Counted from the stretch's first letter, positions 1-8,741 are shown. The stretch: DNA of 64,000 nucleotides from CAWULT01 sp963923455 (GCA_963923455.1 CAWULT010000008.1:7301-71300); one strand, 5' to 3'. Notes: generated by a model not told the origin, from the letters alone. Numbers and translations are program-made.

Positions 1-2
1 CG

Positions 3-821
3 CCCCCGCGCCAGGGCGGGCCCGGCGGCGCCGGGCGCGGTCGCGCCGGCGGCCCGCCGCCGCCACCGGCGCGCGAGACGTGGCACGTCGAGCCGCAGAA
101 GGTGTTCGACAACCTGTACTACGTCGGGGAGAAGGAGTTCTCGGCCTGGGCCATCACCACGTCGCAGGGCATCATCGTGCTCGATGCCATCTTCGACTAC
201 TCGGTCGAGGACGAAGTGGTGGAGGGGCTGAAGAAGCTGGGGCTGGACCCGGCCCAGATCAAGTACGTGATCATCAGCCACGGGCACCTCGACCACGCCG
301 GCGGGGCGAAGCTGCTGCAGGACCGCTTCGGTGCGCGCCTGATCATGTCGGCTGCCGACTACGACCTGCTCGACCAGCAGAACCCCACGTGGAAGCCGAA
401 GCGCGACATCGTGGCCACCGATGGCTACAAGCTGACGCTCGGCGACACGACGCTGACGCTGTACCTCACGCCGGGACACACCGAGGGGACGATTTCGACC
501 CTGATTCCGCTGCGCGATGGCAACCAGCGTCACCTGGCGGCGGCCTGGGGCGGGACGCTGTTCAACTTCGGCCCCATCAAGCCGCGCCTGGTCGCGTATG
601 CGAATTCGGCGGAGCGGTTCAAGGGCATCGTGGCGCGCGAGAAGGCCGACGTGATGCTGTCGAACCACACGGTCTACGACGGCAGCAAGACGAAGCTGCC
701 GGCCGTGGCGGCGCGCCGGCCAGGGCAGCCGCACCCCTACGTGATCGGCAACGACGCCGTGCAGCGGTACCTGGGCACGGTGGGGGAGTGCGCCCAGGCG
801 GCCATCGCGGGTCTACCCTGA
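3..821 (+). CDS. Secreted MBL-fold metallo-hydrolase, subclass B3-like, 5' end outside window
   Basis: The reading frame is already open at the left edge, so the true start and signal peptide lie outside the window. The first visible part is a Gly/Pro/Arg-rich linker, then the catalytic domain begins near VEPQKVFDNLYYVG. Zinc ligands are visible as SHGHLDHAGG (HxHxDH), TPGHTEGT and a late His in SNHTVYD, the arrangement of subclass B3 metallo-beta-lactamases and their relatives. Family knowledge: such proteins are usually periplasmic hydrolases; whether this one opens beta-lactams cannot be told from sequence. A GTG at 102 could be used as a start but would remove the linker, so I treat the gene as 5'-partial. 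It is followed by 130 bases before the sdh operon. Confidence 0.85.
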   Translation, partial: PPRQGGPGGAGRGRAGGPPPPPARETWHVEPQKVFDNLYYVGEKEFSAWAITTSQGIIVLDAIFDYSVEDEVVEGLKKLGLDPAQIKYVIISHGHLDHAGGAKLLQDRFGARLIMSAADYDLLDQQNPTWKPKRDIVATDGYKLTLGDTTLTLYLTPGHTEGTISTLIPLRDGNQRHLAAAWGGTLFNFGPIKPRLVAYANSAERFKGIVAREKADVMLSNHTVYDGSKTKLPAVAARRPGQPHPYVIGNDAVQRYLGTVGECAQAAIAGLP

Positions 822-951
822 TCGGGTCATATCGCGGCGAGGGGCGGACGAGCGGTCGCGGACCAATCGGGTCGGCCTTGCAAGACCGGCCGCGGGCCGA
901 CTAACGTATGCAGGTTCGGCAACTCGAAATCCTTCGAGTCGGAGGCAGTGG

Positions 952-1758
952 ATGGACGCAGTTCCGGTGAAGTGGGTGCCGCGTGGGTACGGTCAGACGT
1001 ACCGGCGCGACGCATGGTGGGTTGAGCCGCTCGTCGTGTTCCTGATCCTGGGCGGCTTCGTGGTGTACGCCACGTGGGCCGCGTTCCAGAACGCGCATTA
1101 CACCTACGGGCCGTACCTGTCGCCGTTCTACTCGCCGGTGATCTTCGGCGAGAGCGAGCATTCCTGGTTCGGGCCGCAGCCCGCGTGGTGGCCCGCGCTG
1201 CTGCCGTTCTCGCCGGCGTTGATCATCCTCCCGTTCCCGGGCCTCTTCCGCTTCACCTGCTACTACTACCGAGGCGCCTACTACAAGGCGTTCTGGTCCG
1301 ACCCGGTGGCGTGCGCCGTGGGTGAGCCGCGTGGGACGCGCTACCGCGGCGAACGCTGGTTCCCGCTGGTGCTGCAGAACGTGCACCGCTACTTCGCCTA
1401 CGTCGCCGTGATCTTCCTGTTCCTGCTGGCCTACGACGTGTGGCTGGCCATGTGGTTCGAGAACCCGGCCACCGGGCAGAAGGAGTTCGGCATCGGCCTC
1501 GGCACGCTGATCCTGGCCGTGAACGTCTGCCTGCTCAGCAGCTACACGCTGGGCTGCCACTCGATTCGTCACCTCACCGGAGGCCGCATCGACAGCATCT
1601 CGAAGACCACCGTGAGCCAGGCCTGCTACAACTGCTCGAGCGCGCTCAACGCCCGGCACCAGCTCTTCGCCTACTGCAGCCTGTTCTCGGTGGCGTTCTG
1701 CGACGTCTACGTCCGTCTGTGCTCGATGGGCGTGTGGTCCGACGTGAGGATCTTCTAA
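952..1758 (+). CDS. sdhC: Succinate dehydrogenase membrane anchor, Sdh1 type
   Basis: Single membrane subunit (268 aa) of a succinate:quinone oxidoreductase, directly upstream of the flavoprotein and iron-sulfur genes and overlapping sdhA by one base (TAATG). About five hydrophobic segments are visible (roughly residues 25-45, 83-100, 146-168, 182-200, 238-258). Unlike classical SdhC/SdhD pairs this is one long chain with many Cys and His: C103, H145, C202-H203, H207, C225, C228, H236, C242. Length and gene order match the anchor of mycobacterial Sdh1, which I recall as carrying a membrane-embedded Rieske-type 2Fe-2S centre rather than the usual heme. That this protein does the same is inference. 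A GGAGGCAGTGG stretch just upstream gives a ribosome binding site for the ATG. Confidence 0.85.
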   Translation: MDAVPVKWVPRGYGQTYRRDAWWVEPLVVFLILGGFVVYATWAAFQNAHYTYGPYLSPFYSPVIFGESEHSWFGPQPAWWPALLPFSPALIILPFPGLFRFTCYYYRGAYYKAFWSDPVACAVGEPRGTRYRGERWFPLVLQNVHRYFAYVAVIFLFLLAYDVWLAMWFENPATGQKEFGIGLGTLILAVNVCLLSSYTLGCHSIRHLTGGRIDSISKTTVSQACYNCSSALNARHQLFAYCSLFSVAFCDVYVRLCSMGVWSDVRIF

Positions 1759-3575
1759 TGGCAGGCTACGCGAGCTACTCCTACGACGTGCTCATCGTCG
1801 GCGCCGGCGGCGCCGGGTTGCGCGCGGCCATCGAGGCGGCCACGGCCGGCGTCTCGGTTGGCGTCATCTGCAAGTCGCTGCTCGGCAAGGCGCACACGGT
1901 GATGGCAGAGGGCGGCATGGCCACCGCGCTCGCGCACAACGACGACCGCGACAGCTGGCGCGTGCACTTCGCCGACACGATGCGCGGCGGCCAGTACGTG
2001 AACAGCTGGCGCATGGCCGAAATCCACGCCAAGGAGTCGCCGGACCGCGTCCGCGAACTCGAGGAGTGGGGAGCGGTGTTCGACCGCACGCCAGACGGCC
2101 GCATCAACCAGCGCAACTTCGGCGGCCACCGCTACCCGCGCCTGGCGCACGTCGGCGACCGCACGGGCCTCGAGCTGATCCGGACCCTGCAGGATCACGC
2201 CATCCACTGCGGCATGACGGTCCACATGGAGCACACCGTCATCGACCTCTTCATCGAGGACGGGCGCGCGGCCGGCGTGCTGGCCTACGACCGCGAGCGC
2301 GGCCGCTTCCACGTGTTCACGGCGAAGGCGGTGGTGCTGGCCACGGGCGGCGTGGGTCGCGCGTATCGCATCACCAGCAACAGCTGGGAGGGCACCGGCG
2401 ACGGGCACGCGCTGGCGTATCGCGCCGGCGCCGAACTCTCGGACATGGAGTTCGTGCAGTTCCACCCGACCGGCATGGTGTGGCCGCCCAGCGTGCGCGG
2501 CATCCTCGTCACCGAAGGCGTGCGCGGGGAGGGCGGCATCCTGAAGAACAGCGAAGGCCGCCGCTTCATGTTCGACGACATCCCGGACAACTACAAGCCG
2601 CAGACGGCGTCCGATCCGGAAGAGGGTTGGCGGTACACGCAGCTCGACAAGAGCGCACGGCGTCCGCCGGAGCTCCTGACGCGTGACCACGTGGCGCGGT
2701 GCATCAACCGCGAGGTGAAGGCGGGCCGCGGATCACCGCACGGCGGCGTCTACCTCGACATCGCGTGGATCAAGGAGAAGATCAAGGACTCCGAGGACCA
2801 CATCAAGCGCAAGCTGCCGAGCATGTACCACCAGTTCAAGGAACTGGCGGACCTCGACATCACGAAGGAGCCGATGGAAGTCGGCCCGACGACGCACTAC
2901 GTCATGGGCGGCATCCGCGTGGACGCCGACACCCAGATGTCGACGATTCCGGGCCTCTTCGCGGCCGGCGAGTGCGCATCGGGCCTGCACGGCGCCAACC
3001 GCCTCGGCGGAAACTCCCTGTCGGACCTGATCGTGTTCGGCAAGCTCGCCGGGGAATACGCCTCGCAGTGGGCCAAGGAGCACCCGCAGGCCCCGGTGAG
3101 CGAGGCCAAGATCAGCGCCGGCATCGCCGACTCGCTCAGGCCGTTCGAGCGCGGGGACGCGGGTGAGAACCCGTACAAGGTGCAGGCGGACCTCCAGGAC
3201 TCGATGCAGGCCCTCGTCGGCATCGTGCGCCAGGAAAGCGAGATGCAGGCGGCGCTCACGCGCATCGACGAGCTGCGCGAGCGTGCCGCCAACGTGGGCG
3301 TGATCGGCCACCGTGAGTATCACGCGGGCTGGCACACGGCCCTCGACCTGCGGAATCTCCTCGACGTGTCGGAGTGCATCGCGCGCTCGGCCATCGAGCG
3401 CAGGGAGAGCCGCGGCGGCCACTTCCGCGAGGACTACCCGGAGAAGTCGACCGAGTTCGGGGCCGTCAACATGATGGTGAAGCGCGGCGGCGACGGCCGC
3501 GTGCAGCTGACGCGCCTGCCCATCACCGAGATGCCCGACCATCTGAAGGCCGTCATCGAGGAGCAGAAGTCGTAA
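1758..3575 (+). CDS. sdhA: Succinate dehydrogenase flavoprotein subunit
   Basis: Catalytic subunit (605 aa) that oxidises succinate to fumarate and carries FAD. The Rossmann motif VGAGGAG lies at residues 14-20 and H46 in AHTVMAEGGM is in the place of the histidine that binds FAD covalently. Substrate-site regions are visible as QFHPTGMVW, TEGVRGEGG and the late segment HGANRLGGNSLSDLIVFG. The frame is open well upstream, but the ATG at 1758 gives the normal flavoprotein N-terminus and overlaps the sdhC stop as TAATG, indicating translational coupling. Full length, no damage seen. It works with SdhC and SdhB at the inner membrane in the TCA cycle and respiration. Confidence 0.97.
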   Translation: MAGYASYSYDVLIVGAGGAGLRAAIEAATAGVSVGVICKSLLGKAHTVMAEGGMATALAHNDDRDSWRVHFADTMRGGQYVNSWRMAEIHAKESPDRVRELEEWGAVFDRTPDGRINQRNFGGHRYPRLAHVGDRTGLELIRTLQDHAIHCGMTVHMEHTVIDLFIEDGRAAGVLAYDRERGRFHVFTAKAVVLATGGVGRAYRITSNSWEGTGDGHALAYRAGAELSDMEFVQFHPTGMVWPPSVRGILVTEGVRGEGGILKNSEGRRFMFDDIPDNYKPQTASDPEEGWRYTQLDKSARRPPELLTRDHVARCINREVKAGRGSPHGGVYLDIAWIKEKIKDSEDHIKRKLPSMYHQFKELADLDITKEPMEVGPTTHYVMGGIRVDADTQMSTIPGLFAAGECASGLHGANRLGGNSLSDLIVFGKLAGEYASQWAKEHPQAPVSEAKISAGIADSLRPFERGDAGENPYKVQADLQDSMQALVGIVRQESEMQAALTRIDELRERAANVGVIGHREYHAGWHTALDLRNLLDVSECIARSAIERRESRGGHFREDYPEKSTEFGAVNMMVKRGGDGRVQLTRLPITEMPDHLKAVIEEQKS

Positions 3576-4318
3576 TGCCTTCCCACGCAACCTTCAAGCT
3601 GTGGCGCACCCATCCGGACGGTGACGGGACGTTCCAGACGTTCCACACCGAGATCACGGAAGGGATGGTCGTCCTGGACGTGGTGCACAAGATCCAGGCC
3701 GAACAGGCGCCGGATCTGGCGGTCCGCTGGAACTGCAAGGCCGGCAAGTGTGGCTCGTGCTCGGCGGAGATCAACGGCAAGCCGCGCCTGATGTGCATGA
3801 CGCGCCTGAGCCAGGTGAACCTGCACGAGCCGGTCACCGTGGAGCCGATGCGCGCGTTTCCGCCCATCAAGGACCTGGTGACCGACGTTTCCTGGAACTT
3901 CCGCGTCAAGAAGACCATTGCGAAGTTCAAGCCGCGCCCGCGCGAGGCCGACGGCACCTACCGGATGCCGCAGACCGACGTGGACCGCGTGCAGGAGTTC
4001 CGGAAGTGCATCGAGTGCTTCCTGTGCCAGGACGTCTGCCACGTGCTGCGCGACCACCACAAGCACGACGAGTTCATCGGGCCGCGCTTCCTGGTGTACA
4101 CCGCGAACCTCGAGATGAATCCGCTCGACACGGAAGACCGTGTGCCGGACCTCAAGGACAAGCACAACATCGGCTACTGCAACATCGGCAAGTGCTGCAC
4201 GAAGGTGTGCCCCGAGCACATCCACATCACCGACAACGCGATCATCCCCCTCAAGGAGCGCGTGGTGGATCGCTTCTACGACCCGATCAGCCGGCTGCTG
4301 CGGATGGTGACGGGCTGA
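3575..4318 (+). CDS. sdhB: Succinate dehydrogenase iron-sulfur subunit
   Basis: Electron-transfer subunit (247 aa) with three clusters. The plant-type 2Fe-2S ligands are C54, C59, C62 and C74. The second domain has C145-C148-C151-C155 (CIECFLCQDVC) and C202-C207/C208-C212 (CNIGKCCTKVC), together supplying the ligands for a 4Fe-4S and a 3Fe-4S centre. The start overlaps the sdhA stop as TAATG, the same junction as sdhC-sdhA. It passes electrons from SdhA to the membrane anchor. The gene ends 45 bases before a strong hairpin that probably closes the operon. No separate sdhD follows, in keeping with an Sdh1-type complex. Confidence 0.96.
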   Translation: MPSHATFKLWRTHPDGDGTFQTFHTEITEGMVVLDVVHKIQAEQAPDLAVRWNCKAGKCGSCSAEINGKPRLMCMTRLSQVNLHEPVTVEPMRAFPPIKDLVTDVSWNFRVKKTIAKFKPRPREADGTYRMPQTDVDRVQEFRKCIECFLCQDVCHVLRDHHKHDEFIGPRFLVYTANLEMNPLDTEDRVPDLKDKHNIGYCNIGKCCTKVCPEHIHITDNAIIPLKERVVDRFYDPISRLLRMVTG

Positions 4319-4362
4319 ACGATCGCGGGCGCCGAGGGCGACCCGTAGGACGGAAGACGACA

Positions 4363-4388
4363 GACGAGCGGGCTCCGGCCCGCTCGTC
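4363..4388 (+). terminator. Hairpin after sdhCAB
   Basis: Perfect 11-bp inverted repeat (GACGAGCGGGC / GCCCGCTCGTC) with a 4-base loop, 45 bases after the sdhB stop. There is no T-run behind it, so it is either a weak intrinsic terminator or an RNA 3'-end stabiliser. Confidence 0.55.
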
Positions 4389-4427
4389 GTGCGTACGGAG
4401 CCACGGCCGTCCGTGGCCCCGCGGCCG

Positions 4428-4433
4428 TACACT
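4428..4433 (+). promoter_or_regulatory. Candidate -10 box (TACACT) of the flavin reductase gene
   Basis: TACACT lies 21 bases before the ATG at 4455; the leader holds a GAGGG ribosome binding site. No clear -35 element is visible. Confidence 0.4.
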
Positions 4434-4454
4434 GGGGTGAGTCGAGGGTCTGTC

Positions 4455-5003
4455 ATGAGCATGAGGCCGATGCCCCTCAGCCGGGCGTTCACGCTGATCG
4501 AGCCTGGCCCCGTCGTCCTCGTGACGACGCACGACGGGAAGAAGTCCAACATCATGACCATCTCGTGGACGATGGTGATGGGCTTCACGCCGCTGTTCGG
4601 GATGTGCACCGGGGCCTGGAACTTCTCGTACGCGGCACTGCGCAAGTCCCGTGAGTGCGTGATCGCCGTGCCGACGGTGGATCTGCTCGATACGGTCGTC
4701 GGCATCGGTACCTGTTCCGGCGCCGACACCGACAAGTTCGAGCACTTCGGCCTCACGCCGGTCCAGGGCAGCCACGTGCGGGCGCCGCTCATCGAGGAGT
4801 GCCTGGCGAACATCGAGTGCCGGGTGGTCGACATCGTCAGGCGCCACGACATCGTCGTCCTCGAAGGGCTGGCCGCGTGGGTCGACGGGACCCGCCGGGA
4901 GAAGCGGACGATTCACGCCGTCGGCGACGGCACGTTCGTGGTCGACGGGCGCAAGTACGACCGTCGCCGGAGGATGCGCTCGAAGCTGCCGGAAGGCGTC
5001 TGA
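4455..5003 (+). CDS. Flavin reductase family protein
   Basis: Small (182 aa) FMN-binding split-barrel protein of the flavin reductase-like / DIM6-NTAB type. Typical segments are VVLVTTHDGKKSNIMTISW near the N-terminus (phosphate and flavin contact region), FGMCTGAWNFSY and a GIGTCSGADTDKF loop. Such proteins reduce free flavin with NAD(P)H or act as small flavoprotein oxidoreductases in the cytoplasm. The ATG at 4455 is chosen because it follows a GAGGG ribosome binding site and a TACACT box; an upstream GTG at 4389 would start inside the terminator hairpin region. No obvious partner oxygenase is adjacent, although a flavin-dependent monooxygenase lies 2.4 kb away on the other strand. Confidence 0.85.
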   Translation: MSMRPMPLSRAFTLIEPGPVVLVTTHDGKKSNIMTISWTMVMGFTPLFGMCTGAWNFSYAALRKSRECVIAVPTVDLLDTVVGIGTCSGADTDKFEHFGLTPVQGSHVRAPLIEECLANIECRVVDIVRRHDIVVLEGLAAWVDGTRREKRTIHAVGDGTFVVDGRKYDRRRRMRSKLPEGV

Positions 5004-5317
5004 CACCACATGCGAATACGGGCGTTCGCGCTGGCCGCCGCCTGCCAGTTCGAGTTCGTGTTTCGCGCGGACGATCGACGTCTGTTCGGGGGCAGGGTCA
5101 CACCGGACGGCATCCGGTTCAGCCTGGCGAGGGTTCACCCGCCGGGCGTCTCGAAGACGGTGAACGTCACGGCTACTCGCTCCGGGCGGTGACCGCGGCA
5201 GGGGGAATTTTTCCCCTGCTGCGCACGCCCTGCCCGCAAGGGAATGTCCAGGAAGGCTCGAGTCCTCCGGGGAAGCGTGCGTCTCGACTGGCACGGCTGC
5301 TGCTAGGTATCGCCACC
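5004..5317. other. 314-base intergenic stretch with a strong palindrome
   Basis: No convincing gene. A short plus-strand frame (5010-5192, 60 codons) lacks a ribosome binding site and any recognisable motif. The only structure I see is the near-perfect palindrome at 5195-5222, listed separately. Confidence 0.6.
5195..5222. repeat. 28-base near-perfect palindrome
   Basis: Arms GCGGCAGGGG and CCCCTGCTGC flank a short A/T core (GAATTTTT); only one pair is a wobble. It sits about 100 bases before the outer-membrane protein gene at 5318. It could be an operator for a dimeric regulator or a hairpin terminator; the AT-rich centre suits an operator. Confidence 0.5.
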
Positions 5318-6097
5318 ATGTTCCGCTTCTGGCCCGTCGTGCTGATCGTCGTGGCGGCCTGCTGGCCCGCACCGGTCACAGCCCAAACGCGGCTGGGCCT
5401 CGGCGCCGGGGCCGTCCGCTGGACGCCCGCCGAGTGGACGCAGACGGCCGAGTGGGCCTTCAGGCAGGAGCAGGCCACCGCCTCCGCCGTGTTCACGCGC
5501 AACGCCGACATCGGGTTCGACCTGAGCGCGCGGCGGCTGTGGCGACTTGGCGGGCGCCTGGCCATCGGCACGGGCGTCGCGCTGACGCGTGTGCAGGGTC
5601 GGTCTGCGGTGGCCGTGAACGCGGAGTGGCCCCATCCCATTCTGTTCGACCGGCCGGCCTCGGCCAGCCTCGGCGCGCCGAGGTCCGCGCACAGGGATCT
5701 CGGCCTCCACGCGGAAGCCGTGGCGGGGCTTCGACTCGGGCGTCACGCGGTGCTGGCCTTTGCCGGTCCGTCGTGGCTGCGCACCAGGCAGGACGTCGTG
5801 TCTGGCGTGGAGGTGCAGGAGAGCCTGTTGTTGACGCCCACGCTCCCGTACTCGATCCAGCTCGCCGGCGTCACGCTGCAGGCACAGCGCGCCTCGGACT
5901 GGGGCTATCACGCGGGCGCCGAGTTCGACGCGCGCCTGACTCGCCGTCTCGGCGTCGCCGTGTCCGGGCGCTACGTCCACGCCCGGCTGCGCCTGCCGAA
6001 TCCCCTGCAGGACTCGGCCGACGGCGGCGGAGGCGCCACGGGGCGGCAGACCGTCGGTGGCGTGCTGGTGACGGCAGGAATTCGGGTGGGGCTATGA
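5318..6097 (+). CDS. Putative outer-membrane beta-barrel protein
   Basis: Exported protein (259 aa) with a clear signal peptide (MFRFWPVVLIVVAACWPAPVTAQ, cleavage after Ala). The rest alternates polar and hydrophobic residues in short stretches, with repeated Gly/Ala/Val strands and a final strand GGVLVTAGIRVGL, the look of a small outer-membrane barrel. I recognise no named family. It overlaps the following CotH kinase gene by four bases (ATGA), so the two are co-translated and may act at the same surface. Its function is unknown. The ATG at 5318 is the first start that gives a signal peptide. Confidence 0.65.
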   Translation: MFRFWPVVLIVVAACWPAPVTAQTRLGLGAGAVRWTPAEWTQTAEWAFRQEQATASAVFTRNADIGFDLSARRLWRLGGRLAIGTGVALTRVQGRSAVAVNAEWPHPILFDRPASASLGAPRSAHRDLGLHAEAVAGLRLGRHAVLAFAGPSWLRTRQDVVSGVEVQESLLLTPTLPYSIQLAGVTLQAQRASDWGYHAGAEFDARLTRRLGVAVSGRYVHARLRLPNPLQDSADGGGGATGRQTVGGVLVTAGIRVGL

Positions 6098-7428
6098 GAG
6101 AGACGATGACGGACGCGGGGCGCCGGTTCGCGCGCCTGCGCACGTGGGGGCTGAGACTGTGTCTGGCGGTGGCGTGCGTGGCCGGTGCGGCGGCTGGCCC
6201 GGCTGGAGCCCAGACCGCCGACGACCTCTTCGCCCCGTTCACGATCCGCGACATCCGCCTCACGATGAGCGAGCGCGACTGGGCCGCGTTGCGCGAGCAC
6301 TACCTCGAGAACACGTACTACACCTGCGACGTGCGCGTGGTGCTGGGCGGCCAGGAGGCCGTGGTCAGGAACGCCGGCGTCCGTTCCCGCGGCACCGGCA
6401 GCCGCAGCGGCACCAAGCCGGCGCTGAAGATCGACATCAGCCGCTACGTGAAGGGGCAGCGCTTCCTCGGGCTGCGGTCGATCATCCTGCGCAATCTGCT
6501 GCAGGACGCGTCGATGGTCCACGAGTACGTCACCTTCGAACTCGAGCGCCGGCTGGGCCTGCCGGTGCCGAGGACGGTGTTCGTCCGTCTCTTCGTGAAC
6601 GACGCCTACGCAGGGCTGTACGAGGCCATCGAAGACGTGGACGAGGAGTTCCTGGACCGCGTCAACGGCGAACACGCGGGCTATCTCTACGAGTACGCGT
6701 GGCTGTATCCCTATTACTTCCAGTACCTCGGCCCCGACCTCGAGCGCTATGCGGAACTGTGGGAGCCGAAGACCAGGGACAGCGAGCCGGCCGGTGCGTT
6801 GTGGGGTCCCTTCGAGGCGCTGAGCCGCACCCTCGAGCAGACCCGCCCCGAAGACGTACCGTCGGCGCTCGGCGGCGCCATCGACGTGTCGCAGGTGCTG
6901 CGCCTGGCGGCCGCCGACAACTTCATGGCGGACTGGGACGGCGTCGTCGGGTACGCGGGTCTCAACAACATCTACCTCTACCGTCCGCTCAACGGGCCGG
7001 CCTTCGTCGTTCCGTGGGACAAGGACAACACGTTTCACGCGCTCGACTACGGCGTGTTCGAGGGCACCGGGCAGAACCTGCTGACGGCGCGTGCGCTGGC
7101 CAACCCGCGGCTCCGGGCCGAGTACGTCGGGACGCTGCGGCGCGCCATGGCGTTCAGCAGCGCGGTGGGCGTCAACGAGTCCCCGCTGCTCGGGCCAGGG
7201 GATCAGGGCCTCGGCTGGCTCGAAGGGCTCGTCGAGGCCGCCGCACGCCTCATCCGGAAGTCGGCCTGGTCGGACCCGTTCAAGCCCTACACGAACCAGC
7301 AGTTCGAGGCCGCCATCGCCGACGCGAAGCGCTTCGCGCGCCTGCGGGCGGGAGTGGTGGACGCGCAGCTCGCGGGCGCCCGGGCGGTCCTTGCCGGCGC
7401 GGCCGAGGGGCAACTCACCGGCCGTTGA
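6094..7428 (+). CDS. CotH-like protein kinase family, secreted
   Basis: Protein of 444 aa with a signal peptide ending about PAGAQT. It has the CotH order of motifs: NAGVRSRGTGSRSG (Gly-rich nucleotide loop region), LKIDISRY, FMADWDGVVGYAGLNNIYLY (catalytic D and N) and VPWDKDNTFH (metal-binding acidic motif). Known members are spore-coat or extracellular kinases with a compact, atypical kinase fold; many bacterial ones are exported and uncharacterised. It overlaps the preceding barrel gene by ATGA. There are only 10 bases between its stop and the stop of the convergent gene at 7439. Substrate unknown; export suggests phosphorylation of envelope or extracellular proteins. Confidence 0.85.
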   Translation: MRETMTDAGRRFARLRTWGLRLCLAVACVAGAAAGPAGAQTADDLFAPFTIRDIRLTMSERDWAALREHYLENTYYTCDVRVVLGGQEAVVRNAGVRSRGTGSRSGTKPALKIDISRYVKGQRFLGLRSIILRNLLQDASMVHEYVTFELERRLGLPVPRTVFVRLFVNDAYAGLYEAIEDVDEEFLDRVNGEHAGYLYEYAWLYPYYFQYLGPDLERYAELWEPKTRDSEPAGALWGPFEALSRTLEQTRPEDVPSALGGAIDVSQVLRLAAADNFMADWDGVVGYAGLNNIYLYRPLNGPAFVVPWDKDNTFHALDYGVFEGTGQNLLTARALANPRLRAEYVGTLRRAMAFSSAVGVNESPLLGPGDQGLGWLEGLVEAAARLIRKSAWSDPFKPYTNQQFEAAIADAKRFARLRAGVVDAQLAGARAVLAGAAEGQLTGR

Positions 7429-7438
7429 GCCGTTCCGT

Positions 7439-8614
7439 TCAGTAGAGCGGCGTGTTCGGCGGGAGCCCGCACAGCACCCGCCCGTACAGCTCCATCCCGG
7501 TCGGCGCGTGCATGACCGCGTGGTTGGCCAGCGCCTGCATGTCGCGCTGCAGCCGCTGGATCGGGACCTGCGACTGGATCGACGACGCCCCGCTGGCGTA
7601 GAAGAGCAGGTCCACCGCCTGACGCGCCAGGCCCGTCGCGTAGCTGACGTGGGCCCGCGCCTTCACGCGAGACTGCGTCGAGCGCGTGTCCTCGTGACGA
7701 TCCAGGATGCCCGTGGCCAGGCGCACGTGCGCATCGGCCGAGTCGAGCAGCAGCGTGGCCTCCGCGATCTGCAGGTGCGTGATCGGCGCCTCGGCCTTGT
7801 TCGTGTAGGTGGTGTAGCTGATCGGCCGGCCGTGCAGCTTCTCGCCGAACGCCTCCAGCGCCCCACGCACGATGCCGACGGGTGTGCCGCCTGCGTTGAC
7901 CACGAGCACGGCCGCGAGCGGGTACCCGTGGTACGGATTGCCGGCGTTGTGCCGTGCCGGGTAGCGCGCCTCGAGCATGTCCGGCAGCGCCTGCACCCGG
8001 TGCGCCGGCACGAAGATGTCGTCGGCCACGACGGTGTTGCTGCCCGTGCCAGCCATGCCGCTGGCGTACCAGTCGTCGAGGCGCGTCAGCTCCTGGCTGC
8101 GCACGATCACGCACGTCGGGACGCCGCCGCCGTCGTCGGACGGCATGATCGCGTTGAGCACGGTCCACCGGGAACCGTGGCCGCCGGTGTTGAACGGCCA
8201 TCGGCCCTTCACGCGCACGCCGCCGTCGACGCGCCGCAGCGTGCCAGTCGGCGAGAAGACGCCGCTGATCCGCGGGTCGCCGTCGCCGAGGATCTCGTCC
8301 TGCGCCTCGTCGGGGAAGGTGCCGACCAGCCACGACATCGCGCTGTAGATGGTGGCCACCCACGACGTGGACGGGCAGGCCCGCGCGATCTCCGCGAGCA
8401 CGTCGCACTGGGTCTGGAAGTCCGCCTCGGCGCCGCCGTGGCGGCGCGGGGCCGTCATCCGGAACACGCCCGCCTCGGCCAGCGCCTCGGTGTGTTCGTC
8501 CAGCACGCGTCGGGCCCGTTCGGTAACCTCCGCGTTCGTGCGCAGCAGGGGGACCAGCGCGGTCGTTCGGGTCAGGACGTCGGCTGCTGCGGTCGGGATC
8601 GCATCGGCGGGCAT
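7439..8614 (-). CDS. Acyl-CoA dehydrogenase-fold flavin monooxygenase (HsaA/HpaB-C2-like)
   Basis: Protein of 391 aa with the acyl-CoA dehydrogenase fold but without the usual catalytic Glu context. The N-terminal helical part has RMTAPRRHGGAEADF, the beta domain has GRWPFNTGGHGSRW and WYASGMAGTGSNTVV, and the C-terminal helices end QALANHAVMHA. These features match group D flavin-dependent hydroxylases such as HsaA, which use reduced flavin from a separate reductase to hydroxylate aromatic compounds. Its own reductase is not adjacent; the flavin reductase at 4455 is a possible but unproven partner. The start has a good AGGAGG site 5 bases upstream and a TATGCT box at 8643-8638. Confidence 0.8.
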   Translation of the reverse strand: MPADAIPTAAADVLTRTTALVPLLRTNAEVTERARRVLDEHTEALAEAGVFRMTAPRRHGGAEADFQTQCDVLAEIARACPSTSWVATIYSAMSWLVGTFPDEAQDEILGDGDPRISGVFSPTGTLRRVDGGVRVKGRWPFNTGGHGSRWTVLNAIMPSDDGGGVPTCVIVRSQELTRLDDWYASGMAGTGSNTVVADDIFVPAHRVQALPDMLEARYPARHNAGNPYHGYPLAAVLVVNAGGTPVGIVRGALEAFGEKLHGRPISYTTYTNKAEAPITHLQIAEATLLLDSADAHVRLATGILDRHEDTRSTQSRVKARAHVSYATGLARQAVDLLFYASGASSIQSQVPIQRLQRDMQALANHAVMHAPTGMELYGRVLCGLPPNTPLY

Positions 8615-8637
8615 CGGGCCTCCTTCGTGCAGCCGAC

Positions 8638-8643
8638 AGCATA
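8638..8643 (-). promoter_or_regulatory. Candidate -10 box (TATGCT) of the flavin monooxygenase gene
   Basis: Read on the minus strand, TATGCT lies 23 bases before the ATG at 8614, leaving a short leader that contains AGGAGG. Confidence 0.4.
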
Positions 8644-8741
8644 CTCCCCACCGGCGGCGCGCCGGGTACGGATTGCGCCCGACACGACCTCCTCACCGCG
8701 GGCCACTGGACAGGGCGGGGTCGCCGGGATTAGATGGGGTG

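Noticed and set aside
952..4318. Missing SdhD suggesting a damaged succinate dehydrogenase operon
   Set aside because: The single long anchor and gene order fit the Sdh1 type, which does not need a classical SdhC/SdhD pair.
5010..5192. Short plus-strand frame of 60 codons (MRIRAFALAAACQFEF...)
   Set aside because: No ribosome binding site, no motif, and long open frames occur by chance in DNA this GC-rich. Left as intergenic.
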